Below, piece after piece: positions 1 to 9,177 of a stretch of 64,000 nt of DNA. A program made the position numbers and the translations under genes. Below the pieces are notes generated by a model. That model ran no database searches and was not told where the DNA came from. It saw nothing but the letters and a program-made list of their open reading frames with translations. The first letter of the stretch is position 1. Each line of letters opens with the position of its first letter. The DNA comes from Emcibacter nanhaiensis (lineage in GTDB: Bacteria; Pseudomonadota; Alphaproteobacteria; Sphingomonadales; Emcibacteraceae), in contig NZ_VFIY01000014.1 in NCBI RefSeq assembly GCF_006385175.1, positions 124,001 to 188,000 of the forward strand. The letters run 5' to 3'.

Positions 1-1
1 T

Positions 2-181
2 TTCGTCAGTGAAGTCGGCAGATATGACAAGAAGTCCGCTGAAATCATTGATGCCCATATCAAGGCCATGCGGGTCATTCGGGACAAAAACATCCAGGAT
101 CACGGGGGACTTCTGGGCCGCAAGATCCTGTTCAGGCTGGAAACTGCCGTAAATTCCTCCATCAAGAAAGTAAAGTGGTAA
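2..181 (+). CDS. C-terminal end of an unrecognised protein (5' truncated)
   Basis: An open frame enters from the left edge and stops with TAA at 179-181, giving the last 59 residues of a protein. The tail is charged and helical (VGRYDKKSAEIIDAHIKAMR, later GGLLGRKILFRLE) and ends with a basic stretch SSIKKVKW. I do not recognise a family. The helical, His-containing pattern could belong to a signalling helper, but that is a guess. A weak hairpin follows the stop. The start and most of the protein lie outside the window. Confidence 0.6.
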   Translation, partial: FVSEVGRYDKKSAEIIDAHIKAMRVIRDKNIQDHGGLLGRKILFRLETAVNSSIKKVKW

Positions 182-210
182 CTCCCTCCTCCTGACAGGG
201 ACTGAAATGA

Positions 211-231
211 AAGGACTTTTTTCAGGTCCTT
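211..231 (+). terminator. weak terminator-like hairpin
   Basis: AAGGAC (211-216) can pair with GTCCTT (226-231) around a T-rich loop, 30 bp after the stop of the first gene. It has no proper T-tract, so termination here is only possible. Confidence 0.25.
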
Positions 232-322
232 TAAGATTTCTTCATCTTAATCAGCTACATATTTTGACCATATTCGTGTTCCTTACTAAAATAGAAACAT
301 AAAACTGTTAGAAGGTTGGAAA

Positions 323-922
323 ATGGTCCGGAAAACTCGCCTCGTTGTTCTTTTTCTGCTGGCAATCATGCTGCCACTTGCAGCCCATGCGCAGGTGGGC
401 ATCGAGAAAAAGCACCCCTCCTATAAAGACAACTATAAGATCACCGGCTCCGTAAAGGGCCCCTTCTATGACCCCCACACCAAGAGCTACTTCGAACTGA
501 GATGGTGGAAGAAGGGACGCAAATGGCGTCAGGCCTATCTGGAAGCCCAGTCGCTTGTATTTAAGGACACCCATGGCCGCCTCGCCCTGGTCAAGGACCT
601 GCAAACCCATACTTTCATCCAGACTCATTTCAACATTTCCGCAGCCACCTGGATCGGCCTGCAGTATTATTGTGACGAACAGCGTCTTAACTGGGCTGAC
701 GACAGCACACTGAAAAAAGGCGATTTCTCAGCCTGGTCTTATCGGTGGGCCCGGCGCGATGATATCCGTTGCGGCTTCATGAACCCGCATTACACCCCCG
801 AACTGCACATGAAATCCCACATGGGCGTGTCCTATATCGGTCAACCTCCCATGTGGCAGGCGTCTGGTCCGGAAAAGGAATATGACTTTTTCCTGGTCGA
901 ATACCCGACCGGCAAGGAATAA
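323..922 (+). CDS. exported protein of unknown function, 199 aa
   Basis: The N-terminus is a textbook Sec signal peptide: basic MVRKTR, hydrophobic core LVVLFLLAIMLPLA, then AHA-Q as the likely cleavage site near residue 23. The mature part is rich in Trp, Tyr and Lys with a WW motif (FELRWWKKGRKWRQ), two Cys and no transmembrane segment, so it is probably periplasmic or secreted. I recognise no domain. It stands alone: AT-rich DNA precedes it and the next gene converges on it, ending 6 bp beyond its stop on the other strand. A CDS is very likely; the function is unknown. Confidence 0.75.
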   Translation: MVRKTRLVVLFLLAIMLPLAAHAQVGIEKKHPSYKDNYKITGSVKGPFYDPHTKSYFELRWWKKGRKWRQAYLEAQSLVFKDTHGRLALVKDLQTHTFIQTHFNISAATWIGLQYYCDEQRLNWADDSTLKKGDFSAWSYRWARRDDIRCGFMNPHYTPELHMKSHMGVSYIGQPPMWQASGPEKEYDFFLVEYPTGKE

Positions 923-928
923 GCTCTC

Positions 929-2539
929 CTAGAGCGACGGCAGGTCTTCAATCTGGCTGGCGCGTTGTTTTTTGAGTTTGTCCAGCGCCTCGAGCAATTC
1001 GTCTTTCTGCGCACTGCTGATCGGGCCTGAACCCGAAGTCTTGTTTTTCGCATCCTTGATCAGGCTGTCCAGCTCCTTCGACAGTTTGGCAAAGCGGTCA
1101 ACCAGCTTGCCGGAGGCCTCGGAAATGGTGCCGAGGTCCTGGCTGGTCTTCTTCAGCCCCTGGACCAGCGAGTCCTTGTCGGCCAGCGCGCCGTTGAGAA
1201 CCTCCTGGGTTTCTTCAATACGCGACATATGTTCACCGATAAACTCGCCATATTTCTTATAGTTCTGGTCGATTTCCTCTTTCAGGCTTTCGAGCACTTT
1301 TTCAGTCTGCGCCGTCAGCCGCTGTTCGGAATTATTTTCTTCCCTCTCCACAGCCTCTTTCATTTGCGTCAGCTGGCTGGCGAACCCTTCCGCCGTCGAG
1401 GAAAAGCTCTTTTCCATTTTTTCGGCAGTTTTCTGGGCCTTCTCGAGGGAGCCGGTCAGCGCGGCCAGTTGCTTGCCGGCATTCTTTTCCATTTCCGCCT
1501 CGAAGGCGGCGATTGCCCGGGACAGAAACTCCTCCAGCTTGGCGCCCTGGTCATCAGCCAGGGCTTTCGTGGCCTTACCGATGGCATTGAGCGGGCGCTG
1601 GATGGCCTTCTCCACATCCTTGGACAGGGAACTGTCCCGCATCATGTCCACCATATCCCGCAATTCGGCATGCCATCCGTCATGATGGAACAGGTGATCA
1701 ACCAGCGCCGCCAGGTCGGCCGCATTCTGGCGCAAAATCCCGACGCTGAACTTCACAAGTACATAGATGACCAGAGCCGTAAAAGCTGAAAAGACGAGTG
1801 CCACCAGGCCGGGTTGCAACTGGGCGACAAAATCACCAAGCGTTGTCATATTGACGTTGAGCGCCGGATCGAACACAGTGAGTGAAAGCAAATTCACAGA
1901 CAGAATGAGCCCGCCGGCGGCCAGCAGTATTTTCGGCAGCGCCTCTACGAACCAGAGGTACAGGCGCTGGTCAACCAATTGTTCGGAACTGAATACCGAG
2001 GCAGCCGGCGCCGACGCGCGCACGGGTTCTATGGTCAGCTTTCCATCCTTGTCCTTTTTGGCTATCGCCCGGTTCAGCTTGGCCTTTTTCAGCAATTCCT
2101 CCGGTACCTCCTGCGGCGGCTGCTGATGCAGGCGTTCGCTGTAAATCACGGCAAACTCGTGAATAAAGTCGAGCCCATCAAGGCTGGCGAGGAATTTTTT
2201 CACGGTGGTCTGGCGCAGTTTATCGCACGCAAGCGGCAGTTCCCCCAGACGTTTCTTGGCCCGCGTCAAATGAAACCAGATATGCAGGGACGGCAACAGG
2301 TGTGCAAAGATCACCATAGACAGGAAAAACACGCACATATAGCTGGCGGTAACCACCAGGTTACTGTCCATCACCAGGCGCAGGAAATCCCTCGGCAACC
2401 GGTCCGTGGACAGGAGTACGGTCAGACTGGCAACAATCGTCGAGGAAAAATAAGCCACAACGGCTGAAACCAGCAGCGTAAGCAGGAAAAACAAAATTCT
2501 AGACACGGTAAATCCAATCCCCTCTTGCAACCCGATCAT
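929..2539 (-). CDS. MotA/ZorA-like membrane protein with long coiled-coil tail
   Basis: This 536-aa protein has two N-terminal membrane helices (about residues 12-36 and 58-84), a cytoplasmic stretch, then a second pair (about 203-225 and 240-262) around EALPKILLAAGGLILSV and LVALVFSAFTALVIYVLVKF. That layout recalls MotA/TolQ/ExbB channel subunits, especially the ZorA type. From about 270 to the end it is charged, heptad-like coiled coil (EEFLSRAIAAFEAEMEKN; TAQTEKVLESLKEEIDQNYK). The typical MotA glycines and prolines are weak, so proton conduction is uncertain. No MotB-, TolR- or ZorB-like partner lies next to it. The start is the ATG at 2537-2539, placed just before the first membrane helix. 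The family call is inference from topology and a short similarity. Confidence 0.6.
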   Translation of the reverse strand: MIGLQEGIGFTVSRILFFLLTLLVSAVVAYFSSTIVASLTVLLSTDRLPRDFLRLVMDSNLVVTASYMCVFFLSMVIFAHLLPSLHIWFHLTRAKKRLGELPLACDKLRQTTVKKFLASLDGLDFIHEFAVIYSERLHQQPPQEVPEELLKKAKLNRAIAKKDKDGKLTIEPVRASAPAASVFSSEQLVDQRLYLWFVEALPKILLAAGGLILSVNLLSLTVFDPALNVNMTTLGDFVAQLQPGLVALVFSAFTALVIYVLVKFSVGILRQNAADLAALVDHLFHHDGWHAELRDMVDMMRDSSLSKDVEKAIQRPLNAIGKATKALADDQGAKLEEFLSRAIAAFEAEMEKNAGKQLAALTGSLEKAQKTAEKMEKSFSSTAEGFASQLTQMKEAVEREENNSEQRLTAQTEKVLESLKEEIDQNYKKYGEFIGEHMSRIEETQEVLNGALADKDSLVQGLKKTSQDLGTISEASGKLVDRFAKLSKELDSLIKDAKNKTSGSGPISSAQKDELLEALDKLKKQRASQIEDLPSL

Positions 2540-2682
2540 CTTCCGGGCCTTATCGGACCGGAAACTTTCCTGTGCAAATTTTTAACGCAAGCCATTATAA
2601 TCATTAACAAGTCAGTATTTTTACCCTATTTTTGCAAAAACTTAAATTACTAATTGAAACTGGATTATTGACTGATTTGCTC

Positions 2683-3819
2683 ATGGCTGAGGCACCCAAC
2701 GGCGACAAAATCCCGCATCTTTTCCACGTGATCCCCAGCTTTGCGCATGGCGGGGTACCGATCCGCATCTCCTACCTGATCAATCATTTTGGCGCAAAGG
2801 CACGACACAGCCTGATCGCGACCAACGGCGAATATGACTGCCGGTCCCGCCTGGACCCGGATATCGACTTTTCCATTCCCGAGGTTCCGCCGGTAAAGGG
2901 ATTGATCGGGAAAATCTTCAGTTATCGCAAGGTCTTGAAGGACCTACAGCCGGACCTGTTGCTGACCTACAACTGGGGATCAATGGACTGGGCGCTGGCC
3001 AACAGCTTTGCCCCGGTCTGCCGGCATATCCACCTGGAAAGCGGCTTCGGGCCCGAAGAAGCGGAAAAAACCCTGTTCAAGCGGGACCTGTACCGCAGGC
3101 TCGCGCTCCGCAATATCGAGTCCATCGTGGTCCCGTCCCATACCCTGGTAGAGATCTGCCGCAGCAACTGGAAACTGCCGGAACATAAAATCCTCCATAT
3201 CCCCAACGGCGTGGATTGCGAAAAATACAGCGCTGCTCCCCGTCCCGGCATCCTGCCCGGCTTTGACAAACAGGAAGGTGAAATCGTCATCGGTACCATG
3301 ACGCCGCTCCGCCCGGAAAAGAACCTGCCCCGGCTGATCCGGGCCTTCCACCATGTGACAACGGCTAATCCCGGGATCGCCCTGCGGCTGGTCATCATGG
3401 GCGAAGGCAATGAACGGGGCAGTCTGGAAAATATGATCGAGGCCCTCAGGCTTGGCGGCAAAGTGCTGCTGGCCGGCCACATCGAGGAACCGGCCTATGC
3501 CCTGGGCTGGCTCGATCTTTACGCTATTTCATCGGATACCGAACAGATGCCCAACTCGGTGAACCAGGCCATGGCCGCCGGCCTGCCGGTGGTGGGGCTG
3601 GCTGTCGGCGATGTCTTGCCGATGGTTTCGGCCGAGAACCGGGATTTTATCGCCCCGGCCGGCGACGAGCAGGGTTTTGCCAACGCCATGGAGGCGCTGG
3701 TGCGCAACCCGGACCTGATGCAACAGATCGGCGCGATCAACAAAAGCCACGTCAAAAACACCTACGACAAGGCGATCATGTATCGGGAATATGCCAAAAT
3801 CTGGGGCGTGGCCGAGTAA
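2683..3819 (+). CDS. glycosyltransferase, GT4 type
   Basis: A retaining GT-B glycosyltransferase of about 378 aa. The N-terminal half opens with the sugar-acceptor motif HVIPSFAHGGVPIRI. The C-terminal half has the nucleotide-sugar region IGTMTPLRPEKNLPRLIRAF and the DLYAISSDTEQMPNSVNQAM element with the Glu used by GT4 enzymes, then AMAAGLPVVGLAVGD. It probably adds a sugar to an exopolysaccharide repeat unit at the inner membrane. Its neighbours, two XrtA-associated glycosyltransferases on the opposite strand, support that role. I chose the ATG at 2683, directly before the conserved fold; an in-frame TTG at 2632 would add 17 residues. Donor and acceptor cannot be read from the sequence. Confidence 0.85.
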   Translation: MAEAPNGDKIPHLFHVIPSFAHGGVPIRISYLINHFGAKARHSLIATNGEYDCRSRLDPDIDFSIPEVPPVKGLIGKIFSYRKVLKDLQPDLLLTYNWGSMDWALANSFAPVCRHIHLESGFGPEEAEKTLFKRDLYRRLALRNIESIVVPSHTLVEICRSNWKLPEHKILHIPNGVDCEKYSAAPRPGILPGFDKQEGEIVIGTMTPLRPEKNLPRLIRAFHHVTTANPGIALRLVIMGEGNERGSLENMIEALRLGGKVLLAGHIEEPAYALGWLDLYAISSDTEQMPNSVNQAMAAGLPVVGLAVGDVLPMVSAENRDFIAPAGDEQGFANAMEALVRNPDLMQQIGAINKSHVKNTYDKAIMYREYAKIWGVAE

Positions 3820-3825
3820 GCAGGC

Positions 3826-5040
3826 CTATTTTTTCCTGAGTTTGGCCAGGCGCTCGAACACCGCGGGATAGTTGGCGACGGAATTTTTCCAGTTGCGCAC
3901 GTCTTCCACATAGCGCCGTCCGGCCGCGATCATCTCCGGCCAGTTTTCACGGTTTTCCAGCATGGACAGGATGGTGCGGGCGAGGTCTTCCGGATCATCG
4001 GGCCGGAACAGAGTGCCGGTAACCCCGTCTTCAATCAGTTCATTGTGACCGCCGATGTCGGAGGCGGCCACCAGCTTGTGCTGGGCCATGGCTTCCAGGG
4101 GCTTGAGCGGGGTCACCAGGTCGGTGAGGCGCATTTTCTTGCGCGGATAGACGAAAATATCCACCAGGTTATAGTAATTCTGCACCTGGTCATGGGGCAC
4201 CCGGCCGGTAAAGATCACACTGTCTTCCAGACCGAGGCGCGCCACCTGCCGCTTCAGATTATCCGCCTCCTGCCCGCCGCCGACCAGCAACAGCCGGGCT
4301 TGCGGTTTTTCCGCCAGGATTTTCGGGAAACTGTCCACCAGGATATCCAACCCTTCATAATCATAGAAAGAGCCGATAAAGCCCAAGGTAATCTTGTCCT
4401 TGAGGCCCAGCTTTTCCTGCAGGACCGGGTCCGGATCATTGGGGCCGGAAAATTTGGTAATGTCCACCGCATTGGGGATGATGGTGATCTTGTCCTCGGC
4501 CACGCCGCGGGAAATCAGGTCCTGTTTCAGGCCGTTACAGATGGTGGTTACCGCATCCGCCCGGCGCACCACATGGCTTTCCAGCTTCCTGGTCAGCTTA
4601 TAGCGCAGGTCGCCTTCCTTGCAGGTGCCGTGGCTGACCGCGGCATCCTCCCAGAAAGCGCGGATCTCATAGAGCACCGGAATGCCGAGCTTCTCGCCCA
4701 CATCGACCGCCGCCAGGCCGTTCAGAGCCGGGGAATGGGCGTGGATGATATCGACCGGATTGTCCTTCAGGATTTCAAACATCCGCTTCTTCAGGCTGCG
4801 CACTACTTCATACTGGCCCAGGATCGGCAGACCGGCGAGGAATCTATTGTATTTGGTGGTACGGTAAAACCCGAGGCCGTCCACTTCCTCATACTCAGCC
4901 CCGGTCTCGCCCTGTTTGATCCCGGTCACATGCAAAGTCTCATGCCCCAGCGCCTGCTGTCCCCTGATCAACTGGTAGCTGCGGAAGGTATAGCCGCTGT
5001 GCAGCGGAATAGAATGATCCAGTACATGTAAGATACGCAT
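3826..5040 (-). CDS. XrtA/PEP-CTERM-system glycosyltransferase (TIGR04063 type)
   Basis: A 404-aa GT4-family enzyme starting MRILHVLDHSIPLHSGYTFR, an opening typical of the exosortase-A-associated family TIGR04063. Other landmarks are the HAHSPALNGLAAVDVGEKLG stretch, the UDP/GDP-sugar site GFIGSFYDYEGLDILVDSF and the C-terminal PLKPLEAMAQHKLVAASDIG with its conserved Glu. The protein is cytoplasmic, acting at the membrane in assembly of the exopolysaccharide that accompanies PEP-CTERM systems. The start at 5040 has AGGGGA about 8 bp upstream; a longer reading frame exists but lacks this site. It lies 13 bp downstream of the next glycosyltransferase and is probably co-transcribed with it. Confidence 0.88.
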   Translation of the reverse strand: MRILHVLDHSIPLHSGYTFRSYQLIRGQQALGHETLHVTGIKQGETGAEYEEVDGLGFYRTTKYNRFLAGLPILGQYEVVRSLKKRMFEILKDNPVDIIHAHSPALNGLAAVDVGEKLGIPVLYEIRAFWEDAAVSHGTCKEGDLRYKLTRKLESHVVRRADAVTTICNGLKQDLISRGVAEDKITIIPNAVDITKFSGPNDPDPVLQEKLGLKDKITLGFIGSFYDYEGLDILVDSFPKILAEKPQARLLLVGGGQEADNLKRQVARLGLEDSVIFTGRVPHDQVQNYYNLVDIFVYPRKKMRLTDLVTPLKPLEAMAQHKLVAASDIGGHNELIEDGVTGTLFRPDDPEDLARTILSMLENRENWPEMIAAGRRYVEDVRNWKNSVANYPAVFERLAKLRKK

Positions 5041-5053
5041 GCTTATACTTCCC

Positions 5054-6262
5054 CTAGGCTGCCTTGTCGGCAGCATGCCGTTTCAGGCATCCATCGATAA
5101 TTTCGTCAAACAGCTTCATAGCCCGCGTCCAGTTATGGTGGCTGAGCACCCTTTCCCGTCCCGCTTTGGAGAATTTCTCCCGCTCCCCGGCGCTGTCGAA
5201 AATGCGCGAGACACAGGCGGCATATTCCTCCGGTGTGGAGGCCGCCAGCAAATGTTCACCCACCACTGCATCGACGCCGCGGGCAGCGAGTTGGCTCGAG
5301 ATCACCGGCACGCCAAGCGCCATGCCTTCGAGGATCTTGTTCTGGGTGCCGCGGGCAATCTCCAGCGGCGCCACCACCACTTCACTGCCGCGCACATAGG
5401 TGCGTACATCATCCACCGTCCCGGTTACCGTGACCCCGGGCAGCTCGCCCATGGCGCGGACCGAAGCCGGCGGTTCCGCCCCTACCACTGTAAAGGTGAC
5501 GTCCGGGTATTTCTCCCGCAGCAGCGGCAGCACCTTCTGACAGAAGGAAATCACGCAGGCTTCGTTGGGATAATAATCCATGCGTCCGACAAAGCCGATG
5601 TTGTGCTTTTTGAACGTCCCGTCCGTGGGCTTGAAAAATTCGCTGTCCACCCCGTTGGGGAAAAAGGCGGACTGGATCCCGGTGTTGAAGCTGTCCAGGG
5701 TCTCCACCTCGAAATCGGTGGCGCAGACCCCGACGTCAAACTTGCGGGCCAGCCTTTTTTCCTCCGCCTCCAGCTTGCTGCCTTCCAGCCAGTAGCCCCA
5801 GCTGAACGGCCATTTCTTGAAGCCGGCGTAAGCCAGCCACTTCTGGCTGTCCATGTCACAATAATCGAGGATTTTCGGGATATCCGTCACATGCTCCACA
5901 TATTGTGCAGCCGAGGAGCTGAAGACAACGATGAGGTCGAATTTTTCCTCGGCCAGCTTCTGTTTGATTTTCGCCTTCAGCTCCGGCGAATAAAAATAGC
6001 CCATGGAGGACGGTGTAGTGGTCAGAAGACAACCGACCATCCGGAGTTTCTGCCAGGTCTCGTTGACCCGGCTATAGAGAAACTCGTGGCAATGATCCTT
6101 GATCCCCTGGATTTCCTGCTCTTCTTCATCCGACCTGACCAGTGAGGCCACGGTCACCTTGTGGCCGCTTTCATGAAGATGGCGCACCATATTGAAGGAT
6201 CGGATCTTGTCCCCCCTCGTGGGCGGATAGGGGAATCTGTGACTGACAAATAATATATTCAC
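5054..6262 (-). CDS. XrtA/PEP-CTERM-system glycosyltransferase (TIGR03087 type)
   Basis: A 402-aa GT-B glycosyltransferase that begins MNILFVSHRFPYPPTRGDKI, characteristic of TIGR03087 (sugar transferase of PEP-CTERM/EpsH systems). The donor site is seen in IGFVGRMDYYPNEACVISF and in RGTQNKILEGMALGVPVISS, where the Glu of the ExxxxG region is present. It forms a two-gene unit with the TIGR04063 enzyme downstream. The start is the first ATG of the frame, 36 bp left of the terminator that ends the prsT gene, so the pair probably has its own promoter in that short gap. Confidence 0.88.
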   Translation of the reverse strand: MNILFVSHRFPYPPTRGDKIRSFNMVRHLHESGHKVTVASLVRSDEEEQEIQGIKDHCHEFLYSRVNETWQKLRMVGCLLTTTPSSMGYFYSPELKAKIKQKLAEEKFDLIVVFSSSAAQYVEHVTDIPKILDYCDMDSQKWLAYAGFKKWPFSWGYWLEGSKLEAEEKRLARKFDVGVCATDFEVETLDSFNTGIQSAFFPNGVDSEFFKPTDGTFKKHNIGFVGRMDYYPNEACVISFCQKVLPLLREKYPDVTFTVVGAEPPASVRAMGELPGVTVTGTVDDVRTYVRGSEVVVAPLEIARGTQNKILEGMALGVPVISSQLAARGVDAVVGEHLLAASTPEEYAACVSRIFDSAGEREKFSKAGRERVLSHHNWTRAMKLFDEIIDGCLKRHAADKAA

Positions 6263-6295
6263 TCAGTTTCTCTTACTTAACCGTTTTATTCCGTG

Positions 6296-6330
6296 CCAAA
6301 AACCGGGGCCGGACTGGACGCCCGGCCCTG
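6296..6330 (-). terminator. Rho-independent terminator after prsT
   Basis: On the minus strand GGGCCGG pairs with CCGGCCC around a 9-base loop, followed by CGG and a short T run (the A run at 6298-6302 on the plus strand). It lies just beyond the prsT stop and separates the prs genes from the glycosyltransferase pair. Confidence 0.65.
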
Positions 6331-6335
6331 TGTGA

Positions 6336-9116
6336 TTATTTCCTCAACTGCTGCAGGAGCACCTTGGCCTCCTCAAGACCAGCAAAGGAAACACCTGATG
6401 TCACCACCTGTTCCAGTTCCTGGCGGGCGGCGCCGTCACGGCCGGACTTATGCAGGGCAACAGCCAGGTGATAGCGTATTTCCATATTGTTCGGCGTTTT
6501 GCTTATGGCCTTCTGCAGCAGTTCCAGCCCTTCATCATGCTGGCCGGAAGAGACCAGAATCCAGGCGTAGGTATCAATGATGGAGGCATTTTCCGGCGCC
6601 GCTTCATAGGCCTGCTTGCCAAGATCGCTGGCCTTGTCCATCTCCCCTTTCTGGGAATAAAGCCAGGCCAGGTTGTTCAGGTTGACCACATTTTTGTCGT
6701 TCCGGGCCAATAACGCCTCATATTGCTTGATCGCGTTGTCATTGTCAGCCGCCGTCAGGTAGCTGTTGGCCAGGTTGCGCCGGACCACCACATCATCAGG
6801 ATGTGTGCTCAAATAATCAGCCATGGTGGCGTGGGAGCTTGCAAAGTCGCCCATATCTTCATAGGCCTGGGCGATACTGATGATGATGCCACCGCCTTTA
6901 GCGCCCTTTTCTTGTCCTTCGAGATAATATTTCAGGGCCTGTTCCGGTTTGCCTTCAGCCAGGTAGACACGTCCGTCAAGGACGCTGGCTGAAAAGCCGT
7001 CCGGGTCCATATCCCGGATCGCCTGGACATGACTATGGGCGGAAGAATAATTCTTCTGGATCATTTCCAGGCGGACGAGTTCGGTGAGGACGGCTTTTTT
7101 ATCCCCGGCAAATTCCAGGGCCTCCTTGTAAGTGTTGCGGGCGCCGGAGTAATCTTCATTTTCCATCTGGGCCAGGCCCAGCAGCAGATACCCCTTCTCG
7201 TTCTTGCCGATAATGGTCAGGAGCTTCTGGAAGTTGGCCACTGCTGAAACCTTGTTGCCCATCAGCCGGTCCAGTTTACCGGCCGCTTCATAGCCGGCCC
7301 CGTTTTCGGGGAAATCCTGGATCATCTCATTGGCAACCGCCTTGGCCTTGTCCAGGCGGCGCTCTTTGAGGTACAGCTCTGACAACTGGACACGGACAGA
7401 GATATTTTCCGGCGCGGCGGACACAGCCTGCTGCAGATATTCCTCCTGTTTCTGGCTGTCATTCTGGCGGGCGGCGATGTCGCTCAGGCCAAGCCAGGCT
7501 GCCAGATAGTTCTTATCCTTGGCAAGAATATCCCGGTAGATTTTTTCCGCCTCGTCGGTTTTACCCTCATTTACATCAAGCTTGGCCAGGTTTATCCTCG
7601 CCGTATTATAGTCGGGATTGATTTCCAGGGCCTTGTTGAAAAATTCCCGGGCCTCGTCAATCCTGTTCAACCCGACAAGCGCCGTCCCCTTCAGGTTGTA
7701 CCCAACCGGATTATCCGGCATTTGCTTGATGGTCCGTTCGGCGTCGATCAGGCCTTTGGCATACTCCCCCTGGCGCAGGGAGATCAGCGTCAGGAAAACC
7801 GCCGCCTGCGAAGCTTCCGGATCATTTTCCAGAATCTCGGTCAACTGTTCTTCCGCAGACCTTGAATCCCCGGCAGCGAGACGACTGAGGGCCAGCTGAG
7901 TGCGCAACCGGCTTTCCTCCGGACGGGCCTCGACAGCCTTTTCAAAAAATGCTGTTCCCTTTTCGTAATTACCCAGTTTCAGATGGGCGCTGCCCAGCAG
8001 GGCGTACACCACAGAGCCTCCCTTACCGGACTCCGCCAGCGGCGTCAGAACCTTGATGGCCTGTTCCGGATCCCCCTGACGGATCAGGGAAGCGCCAAGG
8101 AGGCGACGACCAACCACATGGTCAGGATTAAGGTCAATCAGGCGGCTCAGATAATATATGGACTGTGCATAGTTTTTCTGGGCGTAATTCAGCACCCCGC
8201 GCAGCATCAGCGCCGGTTCAAATTTATCCAGCGGAACGCCGCCACGGTCCAGATATTCGGTTGCCTTGTCGGTTTCATTCTTGCGGGCATAAATGACGGC
8301 GGCAAGATAGTTGGCCGTTGGATGACGCGGAATAAGCTTGAAAACCCCGTCAAGTACTTCAAGGGACTCATCGTCCCTCTTTAAATCGAACAGCACCCCG
8401 GCCTTCTTGATCATCGCATTGATGTTTTTCGGCTCATACTGCAGAGCGTTGGAAAAATAATCCAGCGATTTTTTCGGCCCTTCGCGACGGTGCACCAGTT
8501 CCCCCTTGAGCATCAACGCCCGGGCGTTTTTCGGATTGAGCGCCAGGGCCTTGTCCACCATTTCCTCGGATTTCTCGTAATCATCCTTGAAATTATAGAT
8601 CTGGGCGATACCGACGATGATATTGTCGTCATTCTTTTTCAACTCGGCGCCCTTTTGCAGATATTCAAGCGCCTTGTCCTGGTCCTGAAGTCCCTGATGC
8701 GCCATGCCGAGGATGAGATAGGCCTGCGCCTTGTCTTCTCCTTCAAAGGCATCCTCATCCACGATTTCCAGAACTTCCCCGAATTTCCTCAAAATCAGAT
8801 AGGCCTGGCTCAAATCAAGCGCAACTTCCCCAGCCGGCTTGCCAAGTTCGATCGCCCGCAGCAGCTCCTTCTCCGCAGACAGGCCGTCTGCCTTTTTCAG
8901 GTAAGCCTTGCCGAGTTCGAACCTGATATCCGCATTTTTCGGGTCCACCCGCGCCGCATTTTTATACTGGATGATGGCAGCTTCGAGATTGCCTTTTTTG
9001 AGATACGCCTCGGCTTCCTGCACATATTCGGCGCTCTCGCTGTTGTCGACAGCCGCCAGTGCCGGCATGGCCATCCCGATAGACAGGGCCAGGCATGGTA
9101 TCAAAAAGCTTCTCAT
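6336..9116 (-). CDS. prsT: PEP-CTERM system TPR-repeat protein PrsT (copy 1)
   Basis: A 926-aa protein made almost entirely of tetratricopeptide repeats, with the spacing and length of PrsT (TIGR02917) and the repeated signature ALxLNPxNxxAL / AIxxYKxA. A Sec signal peptide is visible (MRSFLIPCLALSIGMAMPALA-A). No lipobox Cys follows it, unlike the second copy further right, so this one should be a soluble periplasmic protein. PrsT proteins accompany exosortase-A clusters and are thought to help assemble or export the exopolysaccharide. It ends the prsK-prsR-prsT series: prsR stops 61 bp upstream, and a terminator follows. Confidence 0.9.
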   Translation of the reverse strand: MRSFLIPCLALSIGMAMPALAAVDNSESAEYVQEAEAYLKKGNLEAAIIQYKNAARVDPKNADIRFELGKAYLKKADGLSAEKELLRAIELGKPAGEVALDLSQAYLILRKFGEVLEIVDEDAFEGEDKAQAYLILGMAHQGLQDQDKALEYLQKGAELKKNDDNIIVGIAQIYNFKDDYEKSEEMVDKALALNPKNARALMLKGELVHRREGPKKSLDYFSNALQYEPKNINAMIKKAGVLFDLKRDDESLEVLDGVFKLIPRHPTANYLAAVIYARKNETDKATEYLDRGGVPLDKFEPALMLRGVLNYAQKNYAQSIYYLSRLIDLNPDHVVGRRLLGASLIRQGDPEQAIKVLTPLAESGKGGSVVYALLGSAHLKLGNYEKGTAFFEKAVEARPEESRLRTQLALSRLAAGDSRSAEEQLTEILENDPEASQAAVFLTLISLRQGEYAKGLIDAERTIKQMPDNPVGYNLKGTALVGLNRIDEAREFFNKALEINPDYNTARINLAKLDVNEGKTDEAEKIYRDILAKDKNYLAAWLGLSDIAARQNDSQKQEEYLQQAVSAAPENISVRVQLSELYLKERRLDKAKAVANEMIQDFPENGAGYEAAGKLDRLMGNKVSAVANFQKLLTIIGKNEKGYLLLGLAQMENEDYSGARNTYKEALEFAGDKKAVLTELVRLEMIQKNYSSAHSHVQAIRDMDPDGFSASVLDGRVYLAEGKPEQALKYYLEGQEKGAKGGGIIISIAQAYEDMGDFASSHATMADYLSTHPDDVVVRRNLANSYLTAADNDNAIKQYEALLARNDKNVVNLNNLAWLYSQKGEMDKASDLGKQAYEAAPENASIIDTYAWILVSSGQHDEGLELLQKAISKTPNNMEIRYHLAVALHKSGRDGAARQELEQVVTSGVSFAGLEEAKVLLQQLRK

Positions 9117-9177
9117 AGTTTTATCCCCTTGGATCGTTTAATTCATTTGTGCGGGAGCAACCTGCGCCAGCGCCGCT

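Noticed and set aside
929-2539. A Zorya anti-phage system
   Set aside because: Only a ZorA-like protein is present; ZorB, ZorC/D or ZorE are missing and the neighbours are an exported protein and glycosyltransferases.
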